From contig CACBCD010000008.1 in the NCBI GenBank assembly GCA_902537725.1, positions 1 through 40,840 on the forward strand: a DNA stretch of 40,840 bases. The letters run 5' to 3'. The notes beneath the pieces were generated by a model. That model did not search any database. It was not told the origin of the DNA and was given only the letters and a program-made list of their open reading frames with translations. This DNA comes from an uncultured PS1 clade bacterium (GTDB lineage Bacteria; Pseudomonadota; Alphaproteobacteria; MED-G09). Numbering within the stretch: the stretch's first letter is position 1; each line of letters starts with the position of its first letter. Both the position numbers and the translations under genes were made by a program. Positions 1 through 8,395 of this stretch are shown here, one piece after another.

Positions 1-55
1 GAAAAGATTATAATCAAATTACATTTGTTTTCACTTGTTTCTGGCTATTTTTAAA

Positions 56-132
56 TGGTGATCCCGAGAGGATTCGAACCTCTGACCTACGGATTAGAAA
101 TCCGTTGCTCTATCCAGCTGAGCTACGGGACC
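56..132 (-). tRNA. tRNA-Arg (anticodon TCT)
   Basis: The minus strand folds as a complete cloverleaf with an encoded CCA end at 56-58. The acceptor stem pairs 126-132 with the bases before the discriminator A. The anticodon loop TTTCTAA, closed by an ACGGA/TCCGT stem, gives anticodon TCT, which reads AGA, a favoured Arg codon in AT-rich genomes. The T loop has the standard GGTTCGAATCC arrangement. Confidence 0.97.
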
Positions 133-173
133 ACTATTCTTAATTATACAATTTTTCTTATAATATAAATGTT

Positions 174-920
174 TTAATAGTCTAGAGAATAAGTTGATAT
201 TTCTACTTCATCTTCAGCCATTGAATACTCGAGATAAGTTTTGATATTTATATTTTTATAATTGTTATTATTTCTGACATAATCCAAATAATCATTAGAG
301 AATCCTCTTTCCCCTGCCAAGGCGGAGATTAATTTTCCTACATTATCGGCAAAAATAATCGAACCATTTTTTAAAAGACCTCTCTTTTCTATGGCAATTA
401 AATCTCTCTTATATAAATTCTTCCAATGATCTAGCAAAACAAAATCAAATCTATATCTAAGAGTTCCTATAATTTTTTCAGAGGAACCTTCAATAAGTAT
501 TATTTTATCCTTTAACCCTGAATATTTTATAATTTCTAATGCATTCCTAGCGTATGTTTTATTAACCTCGATAGATACAACCTTACCAAATTTTGTTAGG
601 TTTTTCGCCATCAAGATTGCTGAATAACCACAGAAACATCCTAATTCAAGTATTGTAAGATCGCTCCCAATTTTCTTTAATTGATTGGTCAGTAATGAAC
701 CTTTAATATCACCAATATTCATTAAAAATCTTCTATTTTTTGCAAAATTATCCATGGCCTTAAGAACACTATCTGGATTATTTCTTATAGCATTTTCAAA
801 AACATATTTTTTTACTTCACCAGAAATTTCCTCTCTTTTAAAAATTTTATTGAAAAAATTTTCAGCAAAAATTCTTAAAATAAATTTTAAATTTTGAGGT
901 TTTAAAAATATTAGCTTCAT
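174..920 (-). CDS. COMT-like class I SAM-dependent O-methyltransferase
   Basis: The 248-residue product looks like a catechol O-methyltransferase-type enzyme that moves a methyl group from S-adenosylmethionine to a small hydroxylated substrate. The SAM-binding motif I appears as LELGCFCGYSAILMAK near residues 92-107. It is followed by a strand ending in the acidic residue of VVSIEVN and by LLDHWKNLYKRDL, which resembles the COMT metal-binding DHWK segment. About 60 N-terminal residues, rich in Phe, Lys and Asn, precede the domain and may be a helical cap. No signal peptide is evident. It stands alone downstream of a divergently read hypothetical gene and its substrate cannot be told. No clear Shine-Dalgarno precedes the ATG. 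Confidence 0.8.
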   Translation of the reverse strand: MKLIFLKPQNLKFILRIFAENFFNKIFKREEISGEVKKYVFENAIRNNPDSVLKAMDNFAKNRRFLMNIGDIKGSLLTNQLKKIGSDLTILELGCFCGYSAILMAKNLTKFGKVVSIEVNKTYARNALEIIKYSGLKDKIILIEGSSEKIIGTLRYRFDFVLLDHWKNLYKRDLIAIEKRGLLKNGSIIFADNVGKLISALAGERGFSNDYLDYVRNNNNYKNINIKTYLEYSMAEDEVEISTYSLDY

Positions 921-1063
921 CTGATAAATTTTATTTTTAAAAAATTATTTAATAAACAGTAAAATTATATTTGTATTAATTAACGTATAATAATATTAAT
1001 CATTCATCATTATAATAAAAAATTAAATTTATTATTCATTTAATTGAACTTTGAAAGATACCC

Positions 1064-1645
1064 ATGCAAGAAGACTTATCAGATTATTTAATCGATCAAG
1101 AGTTTCTTCAGTTTATTAAAGCAATGAAGATCTATTATTGGACTCAGGACTTATACGATCTCCATGTTTTAAGGAAGAAATGCAGCGATAATTTAAAAAC
1201 GAAATTAAAATTAAATAAAACAACTAATAATATACTTGAGGAATATTATCGTTTTTTTGAAGACTCTATCTCAACAGAAATAAAAAAGAAAAATCCAAGA
1301 AGATATCTTGAAACTGTTGAAAGCTTGGTTCTTTTATCGCAAAAACACGATAAAATGATAAATGATTTTGGTAAAGATAGTGTTGAGGCTAATCAAATAT
1401 TAAATGAATATCTTGATTATAGACTAAAGTTAAAGATTGATATTGAAGAAGATATTTCAATAAATAATGATAATGAAATTGAAGAAAAAATAAATTCATA
1501 TCAAAAAATAATATGGTCTTTTTTTAATAAAGTGAAAATAATTTATCTAGAACATCTAAATGAGGCTCTCGTTATTTGGAATGATGAAGAGGAGAAATCA
1601 ATTTTCATATCGTCTGAAAAACCCTCTAGTAATGAAATTAATTAA
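1064..1645 (+). CDS. Hypothetical acidic helical protein
   Basis: I do not recognise this 193-residue protein. It is soluble, with no signal peptide or membrane segment, and is rich in Lys, Glu, Asp, Asn and Ile. Its long stretches look alpha-helical; residues about 75-125 and 135-175 could form a helical bundle or coiled coil. There are no cysteine pairs or nucleotide-binding motifs. The ATG follows a weak GAAAG ribosome-binding site. It is a single gene, divergent from the COMT-like gene, and its last 8 nt overlap the 3' end of the convergent NTF2-like gene. Codon use matches its neighbours. Confidence 0.6.
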   Translation: MQEDLSDYLIDQEFLQFIKAMKIYYWTQDLYDLHVLRKKCSDNLKTKLKLNKTTNNILEEYYRFFEDSISTEIKKKNPRRYLETVESLVLLSQKHDKMINDFGKDSVEANQILNEYLDYRLKLKIDIEEDISINNDNEIEEKINSYQKIIWSFFNKVKIIYLEHLNEALVIWNDEEEKSIFISSEKPSSNEIN

Positions 1646-2147
1646 TCTGCTGCCAAGTATGAACTAGACACTTCCATGATCCGTCTTCCTGACGCTTAAG
1701 TACATCAAAATATATACTATCGGAAACTGTATCTTGGAGAGCCCCTTCTGATGGAACGCTTTTGGCATCACCTATGAAAGTAATATAAACTACATAATTG
1801 TACTCCACAGTGGCAATATCTCCGTAAAATTTAATATTCTTAGGTGTTTTTTGGTCGATTTCATAAGAGGCAACATCAAAAACAGGGCCAAGAAAAGTTC
1901 TATAATTTTCTTTTCCTGTGATAACTGGGCCGCCTGGTGGAATCAGAACAATATTTTCGTCTAAAGAGTCAACATAACCTTGAATATCACTTGTCTCTAC
2001 AGCAATATACCAATCATCATAAAGATTATTAATCTTCATCTTATCAAGCTCTCGTTCATGATGCATTCCCAATATCTCGTAGGGTATAAAAATTAAAAGC
2101 ATTAAAAATAAAAATGAATATTTTTTAATAACATTAAAATTTGACAT
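1638..2147 (-). CDS. Exported NTF2-like (SnoaL/DUF4440) protein
   Basis: The 169-residue product has an N-terminal hydrophobic signal segment (about residues 7-27) followed by a cone-shaped NTF2-fold domain. A typical segment is LYDDWYIAVETSDIQGYVDS, and the fold ends in a GSWKCLVHTWQ strand. Family members are small hydrolases, isomerases or ligand-binding proteins, and this one probably acts in the periplasm. I chose the ATG at 2147 because a strong GGAGGT lies just upstream (2151-2160). The upstream in-frame start would bury that site. The ribosome-binding site overlaps the stop of the nitroreductase gene, so the two are probably co-translated. The 3' end overlaps the convergent hypothetical gene by 8 nt. 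Confidence 0.75.
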   Translation of the reverse strand: MSNFNVIKKYSFLFLMLLIFIPYEILGMHHERELDKMKINNLYDDWYIAVETSDIQGYVDSLDENIVLIPPGGPVITGKENYRTFLGPVFDVASYEIDQKTPKNIKFYGDIATVEYNYVVYITFIGDAKSVPSEGALQDTVSDSIYFDVLKRQEDGSWKCLVHTWQQIN

Positions 2148-2158
2148 AAATACCTCCA

Positions 2159-2716
2159 CTAAGACCACTTATAAACAAAATCATTAAAATTAGAAACTTC
2201 TGGAGCTTCCAATTTTTTGTCTGTTGAGCCAATGTACAAATAGCCAATAATAATATCACTTTTATCCAAACCAAAAGATATAGAAACTTCTTCATTAAAA
2301 GCTAAAAAACCTGTTCTCCAGATTGCAGTATAACCAAGTGAATGACTAGCAATTAGGATATTCTGTGCAGCAGCACCTGCAGATAAAATTTGTTCTATTT
2401 CAGGAACTATTTCATGTTCTTTTGTAGATGCAATAACAACAATAATTAATGGTGCTCTAAAAGGAGCGCTTAAAATTTTATCTTTATTTGCTGAGGCTTT
2501 TTCAGGGTCTGATTTTTTTATTGCTTTATAGGCTGCTTCTGCCAACTTTCTTCTACCCTCACCAGAAACATTTAGAAATTTCCAAGGTTTTAAAGCTCCA
2601 TGATCAGGTGCACGAAGAGCTGACTTATATATTAACTCTAATTCATGATCATTTGGAGCCGGTTCCTCAAGTCTAGGGGCCGATTTTCTTGATAATATAG
2701 CTTCTATAGCATTCAT
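2159..2716 (-). CDS. YdjA-like FMN nitroreductase
   Basis: This 185-residue protein belongs to the nitroreductase superfamily and most resembles the short E. coli YdjA type. It has the N-terminal RKSAPRLEEPAP segment, RAPDHGALKPWKF (FMN phosphate contact region), APFRAPLIIVVIAS, and a C-terminal IIGYLYIGS strand. These enzymes bind FMN and use NAD(P)H, and in the cell they usually act on quinones or unknown enones rather than nitroaromatics. It is cytosolic with full family length. The NTF2-like gene follows and its ribosome-binding site overlaps this stop codon. The complex I accessory gene lies 15 nt upstream on the same strand. Confidence 0.88.
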   Translation of the reverse strand: MNAIEAILSRKSAPRLEEPAPNDHELELIYKSALRAPDHGALKPWKFLNVSGEGRRKLAEAAYKAIKKSDPEKASANKDKILSAPFRAPLIIVVIASTKEHEIVPEIEQILSAGAAAQNILIASHSLGYTAIWRTGFLAFNEEVSISFGLDKSDIIIGYLYIGSTDKKLEAPEVSNFNDFVYKWS

Positions 2717-2731
2717 AATCTTTATAAAATA

Positions 2732-3037
2732 TTAATGAGTCCAGGGAGTTTTTTTATCATATGAAAAATTATCAGAATATGACTTTGGCTTGATTTTTGA
2801 TTTCTTTGTTTCTCTAATTGTATATTCAATTAAATTTTTTTCGGCAAAGGCAATAGCTAACTCTTTAGAAGAGAATTTTAACTTAACCTGGTTCTGTGTA
2901 TCGCTCGATGAAGTCCAATTCATAACAGGGTCAATTGTTGTAGTTGATGATCTAGAAAATTCTAATATCCAGTTAGCGCTCTTTGCGCGTCCGGACTGAG
3001 TAACAGATTTAGATGGTTGATAAATTTTTGCTTTCAT
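2732..3037 (-). CDS. NDUFS4-like accessory subunit of NADH dehydrogenase (complex I)
   Basis: The 101-residue product matches the ETC complex I conserved region family (NDUFS4, 18 kDa subunit). The N-terminal KAKIYQPSKSVTQSGRAK, the central WTSSSDTQNQVKLKFSSKE and the C-terminal KPKSYSDNF followed by TPWTH are diagnostic. In alphaproteobacteria and mitochondria this subunit sits on the peripheral arm and helps stabilise the NADH-oxidising module. It is usually a lone gene away from the nuo operon, as here. It lies 3 nt downstream of the oxygenase gene on the same strand, so the two are probably co-transcribed. It is one of the strongest alphaproteobacterial markers in the window. Confidence 0.92.
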   Translation of the reverse strand: MKAKIYQPSKSVTQSGRAKSANWILEFSRSSTTTIDPVMNWTSSSDTQNQVKLKFSSKELAIAFAEKNLIEYTIRETKKSKIKPKSYSDNFSYDKKTPWTH

Positions 3038-3040
3038 AAG

Positions 3041-4471
3041 TTAGTTCGATAGCCAACTGCCATGCGCTCCAAAAGGTACTCTTTGAGGTAAAATAACCTC
3101 GCATACAGGTTTTTTATCAAAATTTTCAACATCTACAATAACTAATTTTGATTTTTTAATATTATCATCAAAAACAATTGCCATAACCCAACCTTTTTCT
3201 TCGCTAGATTCTTTACTTTTAGGAACAAAAACTGGTTCACCTCCAAATACTTTATCACCCAAATCATGATCAGTTCTTGTATTTTTTTCCAAATTAAATT
3301 TGTACAAAAATTGTCCAAAAGTTAATGTTTTGGCATTTTCATCAATAGCCATGGCATATCCATTTTTTGCTTTTAAACCAGTTAATCGATCATCAACTCT
3401 TGCAAAATCACATGCTGCATCATCAATTTGTTCTTCTTTGCAAGTTTCAGCATCTAAATTAATTGTCCACTTCCAAAGTTTTCCAGTTGTATCCTTGCCA
3501 CCATATATTTCGTCCATTCCACCAACCATTGCTTTATTTTGCCTACATACATGGAGAATTATCTTATTATCCTCCTCATAGGCATTCATTGGATGAAAAA
3601 CAAAACAAGGATTAATATCTATCCACTTTATATCTTTATTAGAACCATCTCTTGGCATTACTCCTAATCTAGCACCACACTCAGGCCTAAAACCAAACGG
3701 GTCTGACCCACTAACAGCTTGATCAAGATCAAAAACAAGAGGAAGATCCATAAAAATTACATAATTTCTTGTAATATTCCAATCATGCATCATAACAGGT
3801 CTAGGAATATCTATTTCTTCGGATTGAACTAATTCGCCATCGGCAGAAACCCTATGATATGTTAAATATGGTTTTCTCATCATTTGATATCCAAAAAATA
3901 ACAGTTCATTTGTCTCAGGACATATTCTTGGATGAGCAGTCATAGGCCCATTTAGTTTTCCTTTAAAATCATGAGAACCAACTGTTTCAAGATTATCATC
4001 AACAATCCAAGGAAAGTGAGCTTCCTCTAATGTTAAAATTTTGTCTGCATGTCTAATAACATGGGTATTAGCAGGTGAAGCTTTTAAATCAAAAGAACCC
4101 TCCATCATACTCATATCATTCTCAAAATAGGGTGTTCTAACATATTTATTTTTATAAGATGCCTTACCGTTTTCAATTTCAACGCAATGAAGCATACCAT
4201 TACCAAAAAACCAATGATCACTGTAACCAGAGACTGGATTCATTCCATTTCTAATGTATTTTCCACTAATCTCTTTTGGGATATCTCCAATTACTTCAAG
4301 GTTTTGCACCTCTAGTTCCTTCTCAACAGGAGCCCAATTACCTTTTAAATGCCACTGTTTTTCAGGATTTTTAACATTTTTATTATTTTTTGGTACTGAC
4401 CTCACAAGTTTATTTAAAATAGGTTGTGGTAATTTTAAAAGAAGTTTCGTAGCAACAGTTTGAATATTCAT
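3041..4471 (-). CDS. RPE65-family carotenoid/stilbene cleavage oxygenase
   Basis: The 476-residue protein is a carotenoid cleavage dioxygenase-family enzyme (seven-bladed propeller, non-heme iron). The four expected iron-ligand histidines are visible at about H180 (TAHPR), H229 (MMHDWNIT), H293 (FHPMNAYE) and H470 (FGAHGSW). Members cut a conjugated double bond in carotenoids, apocarotenoids or lignin-derived stilbenes; sequence alone does not decide which. The start was placed at the ATG at 4471 because GAGG lies 6 nt upstream, and the longer reading adds an unlikely hydrophobic extension. The NDUFS4-like gene follows after 3 nt. A proteorhodopsin occurs about 29 kb away, but retinal for it is normally made by the unrelated Blh family. 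It is divergent from the GlcG-like gene across 88 nt. Confidence 0.9.
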   Translation of the reverse strand: MNIQTVATKLLLKLPQPILNKLVRSVPKNNKNVKNPEKQWHLKGNWAPVEKELEVQNLEVIGDIPKEISGKYIRNGMNPVSGYSDHWFFGNGMLHCVEIENGKASYKNKYVRTPYFENDMSMMEGSFDLKASPANTHVIRHADKILTLEEAHFPWIVDDNLETVGSHDFKGKLNGPMTAHPRICPETNELLFFGYQMMRKPYLTYHRVSADGELVQSEEIDIPRPVMMHDWNITRNYVIFMDLPLVFDLDQAVSGSDPFGFRPECGARLGVMPRDGSNKDIKWIDINPCFVFHPMNAYEEDNKIILHVCRQNKAMVGGMDEIYGGKDTTGKLWKWTINLDAETCKEEQIDDAACDFARVDDRLTGLKAKNGYAMAIDENAKTLTFGQFLYKFNLEKNTRTDHDLGDKVFGGEPVFVPKSKESSEEKGWVMAIVFDDNIKKSKLVIVDVENFDKKPVCEVILPQRVPFGAHGSWLSN

Positions 4472-4559
4472 TTTTTCCTCTGTTATTTTTATTGTTGTGA
4501 TATTTACAATATAGTTACATATTACATATAACATCTTAAAATAAAATTGGGGGATTTAA

Positions 4560-5048
4560 ATGAAAAGAATTCTATTTTTCATGGTAACAGCTTTTTTTGC
4601 ATTAAACCTAAATGCTGAAATTTTAAAAAAACCAATTATAACTCTTGAAGTTGCAAAAAAAATGGCAGAGTCTTGTTTAGTTTTAGCTAAAAATAATGAA
4701 AAAAAAATTAATATAGCTATTTATGAATCTCCTGGTTCCTTAAAATACTATGCATCAATGGATGGCACTTATCCTGCTTCCGAAGAAATATCACGCCTAA
4801 AAGGTAAAACAACAGCTGGCTTACCTTACACAACTGACGAACTAAGAGACATGGCTTTTTCAGGAGATAATCCAAACCAAGGTCTTTTAACGTTACCAAG
4901 CGTTGTATTGCTTAAAGGTGGTGTTCCAATAATACTTAAAGATGGTACTCATATTGGAGGTGTTGGAGTTTCTGGGGCAAGCGGTGGTTTTGATAAAAAT
5001 TGCGCAGAAAAAGCAGTTGAAATAGCTAAAAATATTATGGTGGAATAA
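4560..5048 (+). CDS. Exported GlcG/HbpS-family (DUF336) protein
   Basis: The 162-residue protein starts with a clear signal peptide (about residues 1-19, cleavage after NLNA). The rest is a GlcG/HbpS-type domain, recognised by LEVAKKMAESCL near the N-terminus, GGVPIILKDGTHIGGVGVSG and the C-terminal DKNCAEKAVEIAK helix. Some members bind heme (HbpS) and others are linked to corrinoid or glycolate genes, so the ligand is open. A GGGGGA sequence lies 7 nt before the ATG. A DUF2141 gene for another small exported protein starts 4 nt downstream, suggesting a two-gene periplasmic operon read away from the oxygenase. Confidence 0.85.
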   Translation: MKRILFFMVTAFFALNLNAEILKKPIITLEVAKKMAESCLVLAKNNEKKINIAIYESPGSLKYYASMDGTYPASEEISRLKGKTTAGLPYTTDELRDMAFSGDNPNQGLLTLPSVVLLKGGVPIILKDGTHIGGVGVSGASGGFDKNCAEKAVEIAKNIMVE

Positions 5049-5052
5049 ATTA

Positions 5053-5493
5053 ATGTATTCAAAATCATTTTTAATTTTATTTTTATTATTTCCAATTTTT
5101 GGATATTCCGAAACTATGATCATCAACATAGAGACTAAGTATGACGATGGTTATGCAATGTTGGGAATATACGATAAAAAAAATAATTTTGGTAAAGCTA
5201 AAGTCAATGAAAAACCAGATGCAAACTTAGTTTTAATGGGTGCAGTAGTTAAAATTACTAACAAAAAAGCAACAGCTATTATAGATGTGCCTTTTGGAGA
5301 GTATGCAATTGCAGGATTTCAGGATTTAGATGGTAATGGTGTCTTAACAGGTAATTTCCTTGGAATACCAAAAGAACCTGTAGGTTTTTCAGGAGATGCC
5401 AAAATAAGGTTTGGTCCGCCAAAATGGAATGATGCAGTATTTAAATTTAAAGAAATGGACCAAAAAGTTTTAATATATTTAGATAAAATATAA
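5053..5493 (+). CDS. Exported DUF2141 protein
   Basis: The 146-residue product has a signal peptide (about residues 1-18, cleavage after GYS) and a beta-rich DUF2141 domain. The family signature is clear: PFGEYAIAGFQDLDGNGVL, then GIPKEPVGFSGDAK and GPPKWNDAVFKF. The DLDGNG segment looks like a calcium-binding loop, though this is only inferred. The biochemical function of DUF2141 is not known. It begins 4 nt after the GlcG/HbpS-like gene and is surely co-transcribed with it. Confidence 0.88.
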   Translation: MYSKSFLILFLLFPIFGYSETMIINIETKYDDGYAMLGIYDKKNNFGKAKVNEKPDANLVLMGAVVKITNKKATAIIDVPFGEYAIAGFQDLDGNGVLTGNFLGIPKEPVGFSGDAKIRFGPPKWNDAVFKFKEMDQKVLIYLDKI

Positions 5494-5524
5494 TTATTTC
5501 AATGATTTATATAGCTTAATTAAT

Positions 5525-5529
5525 GGAGG
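5525..5529 (+). promoter_or_regulatory. Ribosome-binding site deciding a TTG start
   Basis: A full GGAGG lies 8 nt before TTG 5538 and overlaps the upstream in-frame ATG at 5523-5525. A ribosome bound here would initiate at the TTG, shortening the isomerase-like protein by five residues. Confidence 0.7.
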
Positions 5530-5537
5530 ATTTTGTT

Positions 5538-6113
5538 TTGGAAAAAGTTAAATGTTTTTTTAATTTCAGAAGCCCATATGCTTACTTAGGTGTAAAAAAA
5601 GCGATAGAGGAAAATATAAATATGGAGTTTTTGCCCCTTTGTTACATGCCTAAGGAAATAGTTGAGTTTTTTATAAACGCTTCGGGTAATGAATATAAAA
5701 GATCATATCTCTATTTAGATTGTAATAGATTATTTAAAGAGATAGGAATTGAGAATGTTAGCGAAAGTCTGAATAAAGAGGCAAATTGGCCAAAAGTACA
5801 CTCTGCTTGGCTTTCTGCAGATGATAATAACTTAGGAAATGAGTTTATGATGGAAGCATTTAATCAAAGATGGCATAAAAAAAATGACTTAGGTAATGTT
5901 GGAATAATTGAAGGTATATGTGAGAAAATTGGTTTTGATAAAAAAATTGCAATATCTGCTATGGATGATGACAGTTTTGATAATAGGTTAAAGTCATATA
6001 CTAAAATTATGAGAGAATATAAGGTCTTTGGTGTTCCAACCTTCATTTATAAAGATGAGATTTTTTGGGGGCAAGATAGAATTTATGCCTTAAAACAAAA
6101 AATCAATGAATAA
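5538..6113 (+). CDS. DsbA-fold 2-hydroxychromene-2-carboxylate isomerase-like protein
   Basis: This 191-residue protein is of the glutathione S-transferase kappa / 2-hydroxychromene-2-carboxylate isomerase group (thioredoxin-like DsbA fold without a CxxC). It shows FFNFRSPYAYLGVKKA at the N-terminus and the C-terminal VFGVPTFIYKDEIFWGQDR typical of the family. Known members act on aromatic ring-cleavage intermediates with glutathione, but many homologues have no known substrate. I place the start at TTG 5538 because a perfect GGAGG (5525-5529) sits 8 nt upstream. The in-frame ATG at 5523 would overlap that site. It follows the DUF2141 gene by about 45 nt and converges on the VOC gene. Confidence 0.8.
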   Translation: MEKVKCFFNFRSPYAYLGVKKAIEENINMEFLPLCYMPKEIVEFFINASGNEYKRSYLYLDCNRLFKEIGIENVSESLNKEANWPKVHSAWLSADDNNLGNEFMMEAFNQRWHKKNDLGNVGIIEGICEKIGFDKKIAISAMDDDSFDNRLKSYTKIMREYKVFGVPTFIYKDEIFWGQDRIYALKQKINE

Positions 6114-6121
6114 AAAATTAA

Positions 6122-6658
6122 TTAAGTAAGCTTGTTATTTCTTTCAAGTTTATAGGTATCACCTACCTTAAATTTTTCATGAGCCCTCTTCCATCTAGAG
6201 AATTCCCCTAAAATATGATTTGGATCGCCATGAATTTCTGTAAAAACACCATTAACGGATCTTGTATCTATGTAAGCAGCATCTACACCGTCAGCCCAAA
6301 GTCTACATGCTAAGTCAAAACCCATTTTTAAAAACCTATCCAGTTCCTCCTCAAAATCAGACACTAAAATACCGATATGATGGAAACCTTCCTCACCTCT
6401 AGCAAACATATCTCTGTATATAGAGGGAGTATCGTCATGTTGTTCAATAAATTGAATCATAGTGTCACCAAGATAGCCAAAAGCATAAGAAACATCTGCT
6501 TCATCAGAGGTATTTCTATACTCAAATTTATCTGTTTTATGATGATGAGTAAAAACGAAAGGACCAGCTCCATATAGATCGCTCCATTTTTTTGCAGCCT
6601 CATCAATACTATTAACAAAATAAGCTTGTTGAAAAATTGGATTCTTTTCAATTATCAT
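6122..6658 (-). CDS. VOC (glyoxalase/bleomycin-resistance fold) protein
   Basis: The 178-residue cytosolic protein has two beta-alpha-beta-beta-beta modules of the vicinal oxygen chelate superfamily. The first starts at PIFQQAYFVNSIDEAAKKW and the second at FHHIGILVSDFEEELDRF, near residue 92. HIG in the second module and the late FTEIHGD strand offer likely metal ligands. It resembles the Glyoxalase_4 branch that includes methylmalonyl-CoA epimerases, but the substrate is unknown. It is the last gene of the chorismate mutase-P450-amidohydrolase operon and starts 3 nt after the amidohydrolase stop. Confidence 0.82.
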   Translation of the reverse strand: MIIEKNPIFQQAYFVNSIDEAAKKWSDLYGAGPFVFTHHHKTDKFEYRNTSDEADVSYAFGYLGDTMIQFIEQHDDTPSIYRDMFARGEEGFHHIGILVSDFEEELDRFLKMGFDLACRLWADGVDAAYIDTRSVNGVFTEIHGDPNHILGEFSRWKRAHEKFKVGDTYKLERNNKLT

Positions 6659-6661
6659 AAA

Positions 6662-8374
6662 TTAACTCCTAATTAACCTTCCAGGCAGCTCGCCAGTAGA
6701 AACTCCATCTACGTATGTAACTTTTCCTGAAACAATCGTATATTTGTAACCATCAACCCTTTGTACAAGTCTTTTTCCTTCAGCTGGCAAATCGTAACGA
6801 ATTTCAGGTGAGTATAAAGTTAGATTATCAAAATCGATAATATTTATGTCTGCTTTCATTCCCTCTTTGATTAAACCTCTATCTTTAAGGCCAATAGCAA
6901 GAGCATTATCTCTTGTATAGGATTTAATAATCCAGGGTAGATCTAATTTTTTACCTCTAGTTCTATCTCTCCCCCAAAATGTTAACATATGAGTCGTGAA
7001 GCTTGCATCACATATAGTCGCACAATGTGCTCCTCCATCACCCAAACCCAATAAAGTATGTTCACTGCTAATCATTTCTAAACTTGCTTCGAGAGAATAG
7101 TCCAGATAATTACCTATCGGATAGTATAAAAGGCTGTTTCCATCCTCTTCTAATAAGATGTCATAAATATAATCATTAATTTCTCTATTAAGTTTTTTTG
7201 CCTTAGATCCTAAGCTAGTCTCTTTATTAGGCTCATAATCAGGAATTTTATCAAGAACATATATATTATCAATATTTCTTATAATTGACTTTACCAAGCC
7301 ATTACTGGAGGAGCCCTGCTCGCTCAGTAATTTTTTCCTAAAATCTTCATTTCTCATTATCGAAACCCTCTCCTCAAGAGGCAAATCAGCTATTTCAATA
7401 TATGAGGGATGTCCAGAAAAAGGGTTCAAGGTTAGATTTAAACCAAGCATAAGTCCTATGGGTCTTCCACATGCTTGAGCTCTTACAGGAAGACCTCTTT
7501 TTGCGGCATCTTCGATCCAACCAAGTAAATCTCTATAGTCATATTTAGTACCATCTGTTTGCGCAAGAGTTATAGAAATAGGACATCCTGATTCTTCTAC
7601 CATTTTCTCAAGCATTTTAAATTCATCATATCCACCCAAAAAGTCTGAAACTAATTGCAAAACTCCTTTTCCTGTCTTACCTATTTCTTTGGCTATTTGA
7701 ATTAATTCATTCCCAGCAGCATCAAAACTTGGAACCAATTCACCTTTTGATGTTTTATGAAAAACTGTCCTTGATGTTGTAAATCCTATAGCACCATTTT
7801 CTATAGCTTCTGCACTAAGTTCTGCCATTTTCTTGATATCGTCTTCAGTTGCAGACTCTCTATCAGCACCTCTTTGCCCCATAACATATAAACGAAGGGC
7901 TCCATGGGGAATTTGGGCACCAATATCCATATCAAACCCTTTATTATCGAGAACATTCAAATAGTCAGAAAATGAATTCCAATTCCACTCTAAGCCCTCA
8001 GTCAAAACTACATCAGGAATATCTTCAACACCTTCCATTAAACTTATAAGTCTATCGTGATCGTGATCATGAACCGGAGCAAATCCTACACCACAGTTTC
8101 CCATTAAAGCTGTTGTGACACCATGCCAAGAAGATGGGGATAAAAAATTATCCCAAGTAGCTTGTCCATCATAATGAGTATGAATATCTACAAAACCTGG
8201 TGTAACAATAAAACCATTTGCATCAATTTCTCTCTTCACATTAATTGAAGAGCTTATTTTTCCAATTTTTTCGATCTTTCCGTCTTTTATCAATATATCA
8301 GATAAAATTTCTGGACCACCTGATCCGTCAATAATTTTACCATTTCGAATTATTAAATCTGATATTTCCTCCAT
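6662..8374 (-). CDS. D-aminoacylase/dihydroorotase-like amidohydrolase
   Basis: The 570-residue protein is a binuclear metal-dependent amidohydrolase of the N-acyl-D-amino-acid deacylase type. The N-terminal beta-sandwich (DLIIRNGKIIDGSGG) leads to the metal motif FVDIHTHYDGQ with H65 and H67. C94 lies in MGNCGVGF, and a late catalytic Asp is likely within GDGGAHCAT. The C-terminal KADINIIDFDN returns to the sandwich. Family members hydrolyse N-acyl-D-amino acids or cyclic amides; this substrate is unknown. I chose ATG 8374 because AAGGGAG lies about 8 nt upstream, rather than the upstream in-frame TTG. It is co-transcribed after the P450 (21 nt gap) and before the VOC gene (3 nt gap). Confidence 0.87.
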   Translation of the reverse strand: MEEISDLIIRNGKIIDGSGGPEILSDILIKDGKIEKIGKISSSINVKREIDANGFIVTPGFVDIHTHYDGQATWDNFLSPSSWHGVTTALMGNCGVGFAPVHDHDHDRLISLMEGVEDIPDVVLTEGLEWNWNSFSDYLNVLDNKGFDMDIGAQIPHGALRLYVMGQRGADRESATEDDIKKMAELSAEAIENGAIGFTTSRTVFHKTSKGELVPSFDAAGNELIQIAKEIGKTGKGVLQLVSDFLGGYDEFKMLEKMVEESGCPISITLAQTDGTKYDYRDLLGWIEDAAKRGLPVRAQACGRPIGLMLGLNLTLNPFSGHPSYIEIADLPLEERVSIMRNEDFRKKLLSEQGSSSNGLVKSIIRNIDNIYVLDKIPDYEPNKETSLGSKAKKLNREINDYIYDILLEEDGNSLLYYPIGNYLDYSLEASLEMISSEHTLLGLGDGGAHCATICDASFTTHMLTFWGRDRTRGKKLDLPWIIKSYTRDNALAIGLKDRGLIKEGMKADINIIDFDNLTLYSPEIRYDLPAEGKRLVQRVDGYKYTIVSGKVTYVDGVSTGELPGRLIRS

Positions 8375-8395
8375 AAAATAAACTCCCTTCAAAGT

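Noticed and set aside
685-897. Plus-strand frame opposite the COMT-like gene
   Set aside because: Low-complexity shadow of a clear methyltransferase on the minus strand.
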